Below, one piece after another: positions 38,051 through 54,712 of a DNA stretch of 64,000 nt (position 1 is its first letter; each line of letters opens with the position of its first letter). A model generated the notes under the pieces. The model was not told the origin of the DNA. It did not search any database and saw only the letters and a program-made list of their open reading frames with translations. The stretch covers positions 1 to 64,000 of the forward strand of contig QLIY01000506.1 in the NCBI GenBank assembly GCA_003260075.1, read 5' to 3'. The DNA comes from Phallusia mammillata. Lineage: Eukaryota; Chordata; Ascidiacea; Phlebobranchia; Ascidiidae. The position numbers and the translations under genes are program-made.

Positions 38051-38260
38051 GAGAACATGTGGCACCAAACAGTCATGATTACTTTGAACACGGTTCAATG
38101 AAGGTTTGAGTAAAGACTTTTGTCAATTTTACAAAGTAGACATATTAAAAGATAGTATTTATTTAAATGACAGTTGGAAATTTTAAATGTGTTTTTGCAG
38201 TAAACTTAAAAAAACTTTTACATTGAAATAAAACTGAATCTCTGAATAAAGTTTTGCAAC

Positions 38261-40280
<2,020 letters not shown>

Positions 40281-43025
40281 ATCTAAAAGGATTTGTCATA
40301 TGCATCCAAGAATGCATTTGGTCAATTGTTCCATTGTGAACGATCATGTACCGAAATATAATGCTACAATTGCAAAATGTTTGAAATGTTGTTGAGTTGA
40401 AGTTTGAATTTTCATATGCAAGACAAACTATTAGTTTCAGTGAAGGAAATCCATACAGAACAAAATTACTGATTTAAACAAACATGTTAATAAATAAGTC
40501 AAATAAGTCAAGTCTGTAGCTAAAGACTACTTAATTAGTCGGTATGTTTGAACACTCGTTTGACACTATTGATACAAATGTCACTAAATTTAATTTTTTT
40601 TTCTTTGTAAATCATTTTTAAAGGGCTAAAATATTTTTTTTGTAAATTACATCGAGCTTAAAAACGCGTAAATACATAAACTGATTGATGTTAGGATACA
40701 AATGCGCAACCACCAACGAGCTTAAATTAAACTGCATGTGCTCGATCAAAAAACAAAGTAAAATTAGGTTGAAATTTTATACTTGGTAAAACCAAAGCCT
40801 AAAAGCGTAACTTGGAAAATCAATCGATAAAGCTAAATTACACAAACAGAGATCCAGGCCCCCCCCCCCCCCCCCCCCCCCCCCCCAGATATAATGCAAA
40901 TAATGTTGAAAGTTTTCCGGAAATCTTAGGTTTTCACACGGCCGCCTGTCAGTCAAGCAGTCACGTGATCTACAAAGTCGGTTACGTCATGCCATGTGAT
41001 CCTAAAAGTAAAAACATGAGCGAAAGTTTAAAAATTGGAAACAATGACGCCCTCAAGCGTTTATTTTTGGGTGAACTGAGTTGAGCCTCCGGTTTTGGAA
41101 AGTTGAACAATCAAAGTTGTAACTCAAATAGTAACGCGCGGTTGCTTTTTGAAACAGCATGCCTGAGCGTGAGGTGAAACGTTAGCTGCTTTCACCTTAA
41201 ATCAGAGTTCCATATCGGTCCGAAATTGGGAATGAACCTGACCTCAACTCAATCGTACAACACTAAATCCGTAACAAACACATTTTTAAAGAAATGGAGT
41301 TTGCCATGTTTGTTTTCGAATTTTACACTGTGATATACCAAGGTAAAATAACAAATGCGACCCAGTGTAAGCCAAAGCCTCAATCAAGTCCGTTTTATTC
41401 AAACTACAGCACGAAAAATAGTCTTTTGTTTGTTGCATCACTAAACAGTTTAAAACGTAAAATCTTTTATGTATTAATTATACGCCTAAAGTGAACTGTT
41501 TTCAAATGAAATGTTAAAGATTTGGCAAAGATAGGGAATCTTATACCAATCCCACGGCGCGGTTGAGCAACCTGGTAAAATGAAGATTGAAAAACTAGAA
41601 ATTGGTGTAGCAATATGTCTTTGCTCTCCTCACAATAAAACTAGCGATCAAAGATTGCTTTAACTATAGTTTGAAGCGACATGAATTAGATCATTCGTCA
41701 CACAAAGTTTGTACAAGCTAAAATTTGTCAAGGTTAAATGTAATTAGGTTTCAACAAGGCTGCTGGGCAGTTGTTCAGGACTTTAAAAAGGTCAGACACA
41801 AAAATACCTCATGGAACTATCGAAATGTTGTTGCTAATTAGTACATTGCACAATGGTCAACAATTCGGCGTGCTGTTTGCAATGGGTCAAAACAGTGTAG
41901 TGCGCTAGCAATAAGCTTATCCATATCGCACAAACTATGGCTGTGTTACGTTGGTTCAGTCCTTTCGATACGAAAATAGACGGGAGTTACTTTAGGAGTG
42001 TTTAGTATCAATGCTGTTGTTCTCCTAACATTAGTAAATAATTTTGATTTCAATGTTTGCAAAAATAGAAATGTTTAATACAATGCAAAAACAAAACGAA
42101 CAAAAGTTAAATACTGTGTTCCTAGTGCTGACAACAAGAGACTGTGTTTTATACTTTCTGCTCAAGCGTCTTTTTTTGGCAAATAATTGCTTAGAAATTG
42201 GTTCAAATTTGTGGAAGCATACCTTTGGAAATATTAAGAGTGTAAAAAAAGTTAATTCAAAAATTAAAGCCGATTTGCTACGATAAACGCACAATCACAT
42301 TAATTAATAGTGACCGAACTTTATTACTTTGTAAAACAAATTAGCAATCAAATACGCTAAACCTTTTAAGTTACATACAGGAAATTATTCCAACATGATT
42401 CACTTATCAGTAGCACTTATCAGTTCACCTACAAAAGTGTTAATTTCCGCAGCAAGCTCGAGTTCTTCAAACAATTCGACCAAGATTTTTGCCCGAGGGC
42501 CATGACATCTCGATCACACGAACAACAAAATGGCGTCCACCAAATGTGGCCATGTTGGAGCGTAAACATCGAACACCTGATTCATAACCCGGTTGTAACA
42601 AAGCTAAAGGGCGAATTTGCAGTTTTCAAGATGGGACCAACTTTTAATATTGGTGTTATTGGAAAGTTTTTAAACTGAAATTATTCTGTCTGCACAACAA
42701 AAAACTTGTTTTATTTATTCCGAAGTGTATAAATATCGGGCTTAAAAAATCTAATCTCAAAAAATCTCAGATGTAAGAGTAAACCTTCTATGAAAGTATA
42801 GTTGTATAGTTTGTAATCCAAAGTTTGTATAGTTTGTAATCCAAAAAAACTTTTGTAAATCCAAGACGAAATTTCGGGATTGTCAATTTTAATTTCTGAT
42901 TCTCATTCCCTGCCTTAAGGCACGACAAAGCGTGATACCCATTTTAAAAAGTTACAAAAACAATATACGATAAGTTATCGTGGTTTTTTAAGGCATTGCA
43001 AACTATCATTATTCTATCTTGAATC
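40281..43025. other. intergenic DNA between PR6 and PR7
   Basis: PR6 3' UTR, a 28-base C filler (40859-40886), then DNA with no recognised gene. A copy of the AACAAAATGGCGTCCACCAA element at 42527 belongs to the PR7 upstream module. Confidence 0.5.
40300..40317 (+). promoter_or_regulatory. 3' UTR stem-loop of PR6
   Basis: ATGCAT-CCAAGA-ATGCAT: a 6-bp stem at the same position after the stop codon as in PR4/PR5, followed by TTGGTCAA. Both arms differ from PR4, yet pairing is kept. Confidence 0.5.
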
Positions 43026-43302
43026 GCACGATCATGGTTCAAAATTCTGACTACTCGCCTCAGGGCAAAACACATTTTTGTTGTGATGTTCAAAGTTGGA
43101 ATTAATGTCAACAAAAACATATTTTTTAGACCCGAGTTTGGTCACTTTGAGAGGCTTTTGTAATTCCGCAGGTTATTAAAAAAACTGATTACTAAGAAGA
43201 ACTGTTTTGCATACTAACGTCAAAACTTGACAGTGGTGCCCAACTATTTCGAAATCTCGTAAAAACGTGATGGAATGAAAGTTACAACAGGTCCTTATAA
43301 AA
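43026..43302 (+). promoter_or_regulatory. PR7 upstream module and TATA box
   Basis: Contains AATTCTGACTACTCGCC, CAGGGCAAAACACATTTTTG, TTTCGAAATCTCGTAAAAAC, ACGTGATGG and TTATAAAA at 43295-43302. Bases 43181-43458 recur almost exactly at 36551-36832. Confidence 0.65.
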
Positions 43303-43517
43303 GGGTGCCATGTGGAACCAAACAGCATCGAATACTTTGAGCAAGGTTCAGCATACAACAGAATACAAACCTCTGTCAATTGTAGCAAGTAGATTCATTA
43401 TAGCATGGATTTAAATGAGAGATAGAAATTGTTAATTTTTAATCTTCTTTGCAGTACACTTGGAAAAACTTAGGTTCCATATTAATTAAAATCTGAATCC
43501 ACACAAAGTTTTGCAAA

Positions 43518-45963
<2,446 letters not shown>

Positions 45964-46460
45964 AACAGAAGAGGATCGTCATTTGCCTCGAATATTGCAT
46001 CTGGTCAAATGTTTTATTGCAAACCATCTCACGAAATATAACACTACAACTGCAAAACGTTTGACATGTTCTTAGTCATGTGTACAGTACAAAAGCAGAT
46101 AACAACAAACGTACCGCACAGTTTTTTTAAGTAAGTTAGCACATTTAAAAGAATAGATTAGTTGTAGAAAGACCGAAATTAATATACCAAGTTAAAAACA
46201 AATGCGCCCTAATGCTACGCCAGGCCCAAATCAAACCCGTTTTATTTAAACTATAGAACCAGAAAAATAGTCTTTAATTTGTTGCACTACAAAACATCTA
46301 GCGTAAGTTTTTTTTTTAATTGTTAATTATAAGTTACATCGAATGTAAACTAACCTATTAAAAAAAGATAGGGCAAAACAACTATTTCAACTGCTACCCT
46401 TCGTTTGCGGACCGTTTTTTCACGCGTTGGTCGCAGAAATCTTTTTCTTAATGTTATAGT

Positions 46461-47049
46461 TAGAGCTGTTGTCAAAAAACGGTTTTTAATTTTCCATTAT
46501 TTATATTTTTTTCTTTCAAATCAAATAATTTAGAATACCTGATAAGTAAGTTTCAGGGCCATTATTAAATAATAGTAAGTTAGTTGAAATTACAAAACGA
46601 AAATTGTGAGATATCAGTCATAAAATCTAGGTTACATCTTTTTTCTGTTTAAACAAATAAATTAGTAGAGATTGAAACATAATTCAGACACTCTCCGTAA
46701 TTTGGCAAAACCATATGTAGGCTACTTCCATGTGTATTTTTTACTTTATTTCAACAGCTTTTTCGTCGGTACTTGCTGATTTGAATTTTGAAGTGTAACT
46801 AACACCGGAATGGACAGTAAATGCTTTTTTGGGGGAAATAGGTTAATGAACATTAATATGATGCTGGAAACACAAGTTGCATTGCTTTTGTGTAATCTCT
46901 ATTTTATAAAAATGTCACAAATGTGTTCAATTAAATTGAACTTTTGCACCTACATCAAGGTTTATTGCATAGGAAAAAATATTTGATTATTTGAATTTGT
47001 TTAAAATAGTTCAAATAATCGAATAATTGTTTGTTTGATAACAGCTCTA
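46461..47049. mobile_element. MITE with TAGAGCTGTT ends
   Basis: Inverted ends TAGAGCTGTTGTCAA and TTTGATAACAGCTCTA, flanked by GTTATAGT and GTTATAGG (7 of 8). Internal sequence is AT-rich and non-coding. A partial copy of the junction (AGCTCTAGTTATAG) recurs about 30 bases downstream. Confidence 0.7.
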
Positions 47050-48142
47050 GTTATAGGACGAAAACGCCTGTACAGCAAGCTCTAGTTATAGCAAATAAAA
47101 ACAAACAATCTTTTTGTGCATTTTTTCTTTCAAAAAATATCAATACGAACACCCAGTTTTTAAAACAGCACCCTTGCTAATTTAAACCTCGACCCGCCAC
47201 TGAAATTAAAACTCTAAATGTTTAGATAATTCGATACAGTACAAGGTGTGAACACGATGACAAGTTGTCCAGGTGGAATGTAATTAAGATGGAACAAGGA
47301 TGCGGTAGGGCGGTATTGTTTCGGAACAATTCATTTTTAAAATCTTTCTTTTAAGCAAATAAATAAACTGGGTTTAGTTCATTTCTGCAATATTTTTTTC
47401 AGCACTACCTAAAGGTCAGGCACAACACATACGTGATGCAACTGTCATAGTTTGTTGCTACTATTGGTCCATTGCACAATGGTTGACTAAAAATTCGCTA
47501 CTGATTGTTAAAGCAGTGCAGTGCGCTAACGTCATGCTTAAACATATCGCACAAACTGCTCATGTGTGGCATTGATTTAACTGTTTCAAAAAGGTGGGAG
47601 TTATTCCTGACGTGGTTTGACGCAATGTAGTTGTACTTCTAACAACAAATCTCACAGCACAAAAATACTGAAATATCATGATTGTAGTGCAAACAGGAAT
47701 TTTTTAATACGCAAGACGTTTTAACCATTTATAATTTTTATACGATACTTCACCCAAAAATGTATCCATGTCCGCGGTACGTACGAGTGGCCTAAATCCT
47801 TCAAAACTAATGTTGCCCACAGATCGTGACACCTCGATCACATGGCAACAAAATGGCGTCCACCAAACGTTGCCATGTTAGAGCTTTTACATGGTGCATG
47901 AAAAACCTATTGATTCTTAAGCAGTTTGTAACAAACTTAAGGGACATATTTGTAGCTTTCTTCAAGATACAACCAACTTGTGATGACGTTTTAGTGTTTT
48001 TATGAATATTTACACCTTTTTTACTATCTGCACAACAATGACTTGATTTTTTTATTTAACATGTGCCAAAGTATCCCAGGCTTTAGAACAAATTCTCAGA
48101 TTTTGAGAGTAACCTTTTCTCATAAGTTCATCATGGAATTGT

Positions 48143-48190
48143 TCGATTCTGACTTCTTGCCTCAGGGAAAATCACATTTTTATTATCGAG
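48143..48190 (+). promoter_or_regulatory. orphan fragment of the protease upstream module
   Basis: Reads GATTCTGACTTCTTGCCTCA then GGGAAAATCACATTTTTATT, a diverged copy of the shared block. It follows a copy of the AACAAAATGGCGTCCACCAA element (47848). No TATA box or protease exon follows on this strand. Confidence 0.4.
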
Positions 48191-48551
48191 GAATTTGATA
48201 TAAATATTAACAGCGCACTGAAGAATATACGCGAGATAACAGCTATAGGGCGTATCAAACCCAACGAATCTAAGTGTCGGTTACAATTCTTCTTTATCGG
48301 GTAATATTAAACTTAAACGAAAGACAATTTTGACGGTTTAATAACCGCAAACCTGTTTGGACCGGGTAATTTGTCCGAACCGGAACAAAACCCGAACCCG
48401 AAATTACACATTTTTTAAAACCTGAACCTGACCTGAACCCCAAAAACAAAACAAAGTAAACCCGAACCGAACATGAAGCCATATAACAAGTGGTTCGACT
48501 CCATGCTTTGAACTTCATGTTTGTACTATTACAGTATGCCGGGCCCAGTAC

Positions 48552-48659
48552 AGGCGTATTATCGAATTTAGACTGTCACCAAGCATTCCTATATATGGCA
48601 AGGCGTATGCGAGAAAAATATGAGAATGCTTGGGGACCGACTGATTCGGTATTACGCCT
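48552..48659. repeat. fold-back inverted repeat with about 35-base arms
   Basis: The left arm (48552-48587, AGGCGTATTATCGAATTTAG...) and the right arm (48625-48659, ending GATTCGGTATTACGCCT) are imperfect reverse complements around a 37-base spacer. The right arm and the following AATAGGCCTGGCGTAC recur at 28986-29035. Confidence 0.6.
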
Positions 48660-48863
48660 TTAATAGGCCTGGCGTACAGTGGTTTATATATAGGTGTGTC
48701 ATGATCGCTGATCTGCAGATACGCTTTACTGCTGATCCCAGTTATGAATTTATGTTCAGTTTAACATCACATCCTTACACTGGTACCATTTTATTTTGGG
48801 TAATTGGTGAAACATTCACAACAATATTTGCTGCGATATGATGCATGCAAGAGTCTTCAGTAT

Positions 48864-50712
48864 TTAGGGAATCATATTTGCACCAATCCATGGGCGCAAT
48901 TCCGCAACCTGGGCAATTTGAAGAAGCACAAAATAAAAAAATTTGGCGGAGCCATGTAGTTTTAGGAAATTTTTATTACAACTTTTTTGAGATTTTTGAG
49001 CCAACAGTTGCATTCGAAACTTTACCTTACTAAATACAGCAGGGTAACCCTCTCCGCAAATAGTTGTGCCGTATGACAGAATACCGTGTACATAGTATTT
49101 GTTGTCAGAATGTCGGCATACGAATGGACCGCCGCTGTCACCCTGAATTAAGTTGCGAACAAACATTGTAGTAAGAATTGAACAAATCATATAAGTTCAA
49201 CGTGCAAGTGGAGAAGCAAATGTAGACAAACTTAACCACGATTTTTTCGTAAAATAGGAAAATTGATTACAAAAAATTAAAACTTCCTTTGAACAGTTTG
49301 TGTTGATTTACTGTCATTAACAAAACATTCAAACTTTAGTTATTATGTAAGACACAACTCAGCGAAAGTCAACCGAAAAAAAAAAAAACTATTTTGGAAA
49401 ATAGAAAAGACAAAAATTACCTCACAGGAATCTTCACCAGGTTGACTTGCACCTACACAAATTTGTTTAGTGCAGCCAACCACATTGCGGAGCTCGTATT
49501 TTAGGTAATTATCTAGAGTAAGAATTTTGCGGAGGAAGTGAGAATAGTATAGGGAAGGTAACTGCTTCAGAGTGTCGGAATGACTGCCATCTGGATAAAA
49601 TAAAGGCATCAAACAAGCGTTAAAAGAGTACTAAATTTGTCAGTAAACAACGTAAATGTTCGTTACCATTAGCAAAAGTATTTTTTTGAAATTGAGAATA
49701 AATTGGGATTTCCTTGATAAACTTTTCCAACATAAATATAGTCATGAGGTAAATATTTTGTTGCAAAAATATTGATCAGTCCTAACTTTTAAGTTATATC
49801 TTGCTTGTAGTTGTTTTCCCCCAACCCAACGTATAACAAGCGCCAGTGGGAAAATTTGGTTCGGGATCTGTACAATTAGCAGTTGCTGGCAGTGCTGACA
49901 TACTTGTTAATTGTTGCTGCTCTTGATAACTGCAATAAATGCAAAAGATAGCAATTTTGGTAACATAATTAGAATATTTTCTGTCATTTGCTACTTGCCT
50001 TAATTAGAGCAACGTCGTTCACGTCTGTTATGGTATGATAATCTGGATGTAGAACAACTCTGGAAACATTGAACATTTGCTCGTTTGCTGACGTTACCGA
50101 TCTGGTGTGTTCTCCCAACACAACACCGTAAAGACTAAGGTTAGGTCTAAAATACAAATAAAATAGTTTCAGGATTACGGTGTGAAGGCAGTAATAGTTG
50201 CAAAAACAGCAATTCAACTTACTATCTGATGCAATGAGCAGCTGTTAGCAACCACTCATTGCTTATTAGAACTCCACCACATATAAAACCGTTTACTTTT
50301 CCATTGCCATGCTCAAACAGGTAAGCCATAAACGGCCAATCCCCTTCTGCTGCTAACGTTCCACCTTTAATAAACGAAACCCTTTTAAATGAAACTGTAA
50401 GTAAGGGAACATATACAAACCATAAAACCAAACTGTCTCTGGTTCTTAACGTATATATTTTTGCTCATTTGGTTTAGTCAAGAAGTCGTACTGATACTGA
50501 CCAAGGATTCGCGCTTCTGAAGAACCAGTTCCTGAAAAAATATTAAAGTTATTAGGAGCTTAGCTGCTACTAGAACTGTTAAGTGTAATCAGTATAAAAG
50601 CAATATCATTTGCAAAAAATTCGGACATGCACCAACCTGGTATCACATAAGCGCTGAGAAAAAATACGCCTAACACGATGGTCAACAATTCCGTTGTGGG
50701 TCCTTTTATCAT
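48864..50712 (-). pseudogene. psiPR8: trypsin-like protease with several disabling changes
   Basis: Minus-strand exons: 50712-50637 (MIKGPTTELLTIVLGVFFLSAYVIPG), 50531-50502 (TGSSEAR|ILGG, two codons shorter than most), 50364-50223, 50146-49999, exon 5 about 49929-49809, 49590-49421, 49142-49026, 48908-48864 (TAA). Four lesions are visible. Splicing exon 3 to exon 4 creates TAA across the junction. The exon 4 donor is GC (GCAAGT). Exon 5 has lost 8 bases relative to PR9, shifting the frame after TINKYVS. The exon 5 donor is gone (ACTACAAG where others have ACTGGTAAG). The Ser195 exon is intact (GDSGGP). Residue 226 is Ala (YPAVFSK) and the C-terminal Cys is absent (VAELRPW), which groups it with PR9 and PR10. 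The usual exon 6 Cys before the loop is also missing (SHFLRK). Confidence 0.85.
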
Positions 50713-50904
50713 GTCTAAACTTTAGAAAAGTCTCCCTAAGTATGTTGTGACAGAGGTTCAGATCATGCAATTTCAAATATCAGTAAAATGACTTTTTTAC
50801 AAATACTCGGTAAGTTGTGTGAGACTTTTATCCAGGCATGTACGCTATGGCCTACCATAAACAGTCCATTTGCTGAAAGTTTAACGTTTATACCGAGTGC
50901 GCAC

Positions 50905-50912
50905 TTTAAATA
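50905..50912 (-). promoter_or_regulatory. possible TATA box of psiPR8 (minus strand)
   Basis: The minus strand reads CCCTATTTAAAG about 200 bases before the psiPR8 ATG. The upstream module itself is not clearly recognisable here. Confidence 0.3.
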
Positions 50913-52043
50913 GGGCCTGTTATGTTGACAGTTGGAAGGAAATATTTACATGCAAATCGCAAACCTCGCATCGAACAAAAACATGTTTTATCAAATTGCA
51001 TCGCAATCGGACATTTCTGCACGACATATGCACGCCTGACGGCAAAACCTGAAAAAACAACAACTTTTAATAGCACCACGATGTTGACATGTTAAGCCTA
51101 ATTAAGGGATGGGCTTATGAGTTACTGGGTTTGGCTATTTAAGAATTGGCTGATTCGTGACCTCAATTAGGTTTCAGATTTTTGATTTTAAGTTCAAATT
51201 ATCGTTTTTCGTACACTTAATTACAAAATACCTGAAATCAGAATATGTACCTGTCTTGTACTCGTGATTAAGGCGTAACTGCTACCACCATGACTGTAGG
51301 CACTGACTATAACCACACAATATCCTATTGTTTGTTTTCTACCATACCCTACGGGTCAAAAACTGAAAGCTATGACTAAGCAGTGGGCAACAATAAAAAT
51401 TTCCAAAGGCTACATACATATATAATAATAATTACTATTTTATAATATTACAAGGTGTTGTAGTGATATTTTTTGGGAGTTTCGCAGCACGAGCTGAGCA
51501 AAAAACAAACAAGAAATATTTGTGCAAACTATTAATATCCTTTGCTAAGTAGCGGTATCGCGATTAAATCAATATGCCCTCGGGACATTTAGAAGTATTT
51601 GATATGTTTTGAGCATTGTTATTGATCATGCTAAATTAAATTGTTAACAAGTGTTTCTTACCTCCTAAAACATATTAGCATATGCCGACCATTTAAAACG
51701 CATTGCGCAGTGAAAAACGATTTGTAAACGGGCCTGAAATTGGAGTCCGAACGCCGGCCCGAACCCGATTCGTTTTTGAGAAGTTTGGGTCCGAGCCCGT
51801 TTAAGCCCGAAAGTTTTATTGACAGACCTATATCTTGAAGCACCAGGAAAGACCAAGACAACAAGCACAATAGACAATAAATGGGTCGTGAACAAGGGGT
51901 TTTTAGACTTTAGGTCAGGCCAGCAACTAGCTACTTACCTTAAACTTTACAGTTTGCTTAAACACACGACTACACTGCTAAATTTTGGATTGGCAAAAAA
52001 AACGCTTTTATATTTGTAAGTCACATGCTTTTTTAATACAGAC

Positions 52044-52305
52044 CAAGAAATCTTGCACTTGGATTACCTGAGCTTCCACCTAAAACACATAAAAATGTTC
52101 ACAAACAACTGTTGATGTATGAAAAGTTTTTGTAAACTTGTTGGCAAAGAAAAATGTAAGCTACTATTTCATGATTTTTAAACCAACCGCACTTTCACTC
52201 CACTCAAAAAGACAGATTCAAACCTGAACCTAAATGAGCGCTGAATAGAAATACGCCTAACAAACTGATCAGCAATATATGTGATTCGGATTTTTTTCCT
52301 TTTTA
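52044..52305 (-). pseudogene. psiP2: 5' relic of a protease gene (exons 1 and 2 only)
   Basis: Minus strand. Positions 52305-52230 match exon 1 of PR9/PR10: KGKKSESHILLISLLGVFLFSAHLG, followed by a GT donor. The codon where ATG is expected reads TAA, so the start is lost. Exon 2 is intact at 52079-52044 (GSSGNPSARFLG), with acceptor and GTCTGT donor. No exon 3 or later exon is found between here and psiPR8. Upstream on the same strand are a TATA box (52595-52604) and the conserved module next to a C run (about 52965-52990), so the promoter end of the gene is still recognisable. Confidence 0.7.
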
Positions 52306-52594
52306 TGTTTTAAAATTTTTAATTTCGTTCACTCATTTACCGATATAGAAATTCTTAGATAACAAAGTTTTAATGATTTAGGGCATTTTGTAACACATAG
52401 CACAAACTTTACGTTACCACAACGATCATGGCAGTTGCATAAGTTTGCATGCACTTCCACCATAAGTAAAAGTATAGTTTCAATGTTTGAAAAAGGGTGC
52501 AGTATTATTCCCCAATACGCTTTTCTACGCTTGAAGATTAAATGTAACCCTAAACGTTTCTTTACGACTTAAATCTTTGGTGTCTTGCACTGGC

Positions 52595-52990
52595 ATTATA
52601 TAACGAGTTTCCGTGTGATTGTAACACATGTTTCACAGTATTTAAATCTAAATACGTGTATGATCAAACATAATTTGACCGCAAACACTGGTGTAATCGC
52701 AAGTGCAACTAAAAACAGACTTTAACAATAACATGTTGTTATTGTTTAGCTACACTGCCTGGTACGGATTTTTATGTAAATGTTACGTCAAATTGAGTTT
52801 AAGATCTTTAGCCCGCAGTCGAAGATAATATTAAACCGTGACATAAGTTGAGCAAAAATAATTTAGATTGACCAGGGATGTTATTTAAGTTTCTATAATT
52901 GTTTTGTTAAGGTAGTTGTTTACCGCTGTGCGGGTTTAGCAGAACCCACAAACCAAAAGCTGTGATTTGCCCTCTGGCGAATATTTAGTC
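52595..52990 (-). promoter_or_regulatory. psiP2 upstream module and TATA box (minus strand)
   Basis: On the minus strand, near 52985-52962, the sequence reads AATATTCGCCAGAGGGCAAA then TCACAG, matching the shared block. A GTTATATAAT TATA box is at 52604-52595. The module abuts a 75-base C run (53032-53106). Confidence 0.45.
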
Positions 52991-53030
52991 GATTTGTTTT
53001 ACCACCATCTGCGTTAGACTTTTATCGGCT

Positions 53031-53106
<76 letters not shown>

Positions 53107-54049
53107 ATTTGCGTGGGCTGAGCCAAAAAGCAATAACGTGAGGATGTCAGAATTGTTATATCCTCATCATAGGGACTACACTATGAAATATATAAAAGTT
53201 TTATTTTTATGTTTGAGAATTGTATTCGTTCTTACCCAAGGAAGCAAAGAAAAAGCTACATGCTCTTTTCATTTGAACATTTAATGGAGCATACATTGGG
53301 CCATAGTATTAAATCCTAAACTTTTAGTAGTTTAAAGATTCTCTTATGCAACCAGGTTACATGACAATAAATGTGGGAAGATTATCAATTAGAAATACAG
53401 ACTTTTCATTTGAACCTACAACCATTTTGAGTCGTTTGCGATTGATTAAATGGACAGCATTTTTAGCAAAAAATTGCGTTTAAGTATGTCATCGCGGTAT
53501 GCGGTCGCCTTACTGTGGTGTCATTTTTGGGCATATTTATCGAATAAATACCTCGTAGTATTGTATAAATATACCAAAGACATTTCAAAATTAATTTACC
53601 CCCAAATTAATATTCCAACGTGTCAAGAAAAAATTGTGTTTACGATTACTGAATCAGTAATCAGTAATACTGATTGTTTTAGGTTTGCACTACAGACCAG
53701 TTTTACTCGCTTATGACTTACCACGTTTACAGTCATATACACTGCATGGATTTGACAACGGTTTAACTTGTAAAGGACATTATACCTTGGCAAAATGTTT
53801 TTACTCCGATGTGTTTAAATTACAAGATTAAATTGTGTTTAAGTTTAAAAAGGGCTGTGTCTAGTGATGTACTTATTAACACAGATTTAGTTTCTTTTTA
53901 GTAAAATATACAAAACTTGCGTGGCTTAATTAAGTGCAGTGAAACAGTCTTATTTGATTTCTACGGGACGGCTCAAAACATTTCTAATTGATTTAGCCTA
54001 TGCAAATCTATCCGATAAAACATCGCATAGGGCGTTGTAATAAACTTTC

Positions 54050-54440
54050 CTAGTACTCGCTTAAGGGCAAGTCATATAGCTTACGTTTGCAAGCTGAAAC
54101 AATAATACGGTAAACAACAACTTTATCGCAACGATTTTAGTGACAAAAATAAAATCTTAAAAGTCAACATGATTGAATTTTTTTGCTAAACTTACATCAC
54201 GATGCAGTGTTATTTTGACCTCGAGGCAGAGTATCTTAAACCCAATTCCACGCAAAATTTGCATAAAATTCCGTATCAGGCGATACACCACAAAAAGACA
54301 ACACGGTATTGTCAAGAAGTGTTTATAATTACACCCGTGCTTATACCATCGTAGGCGGCGTGATTATGTCACCCACGCATTTCAGTTAAAATATTTTTTT
54401 TAAAACGTGTGTTGCAATCACATTTCATTTCTCTATATAA
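54050..54440 (+). promoter_or_regulatory. PR9 upstream module and TATA box
   Basis: TAGTACTCGCTTAAGGGCAA near 54050 is the shared block, and CTATATAA lies at 54433-54440. A probable 5'-UTR acceptor (ttccag) ends at 54663, 49 bases before the ATG. Confidence 0.5.
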
Positions 54441-54712
54441 CACAAGCGGACGACACGAGATAGTTATAAGTACGGATTGAGACTTCAGCCGAAATAGTAC
54501 CGCACCGTGTTTAAATGTTTGTACTAGAAATACTGCAATCGATTTGTCTGGTTGTTTACGTGAAATAGTGTGCAAACTGAGTAATCGTTATGTTAACATG
54601 TCCTGTTAACAACGAACTTATGCCTAAAAATGCGATTCACTTTTAATGCTTATTATCTTCCAGAGAATATCTAAATTTGTATCGGATATCATAGAATTTG
54701 AAGTTTGACAAG

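Larger units (their letters stand above)
32598..38200. other. long stretch without an intact gene
   Basis: Contains an isolated contig (32598-33144), two overlapping AT-rich copies of one locus (33660-34380 and 34401-35160) around fillers, unannotated DNA to 36.5 kb, the PR7 promoter copy at 36551-36832 and the PR6 upstream module. No coding exon recognised. Confidence 0.5.
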
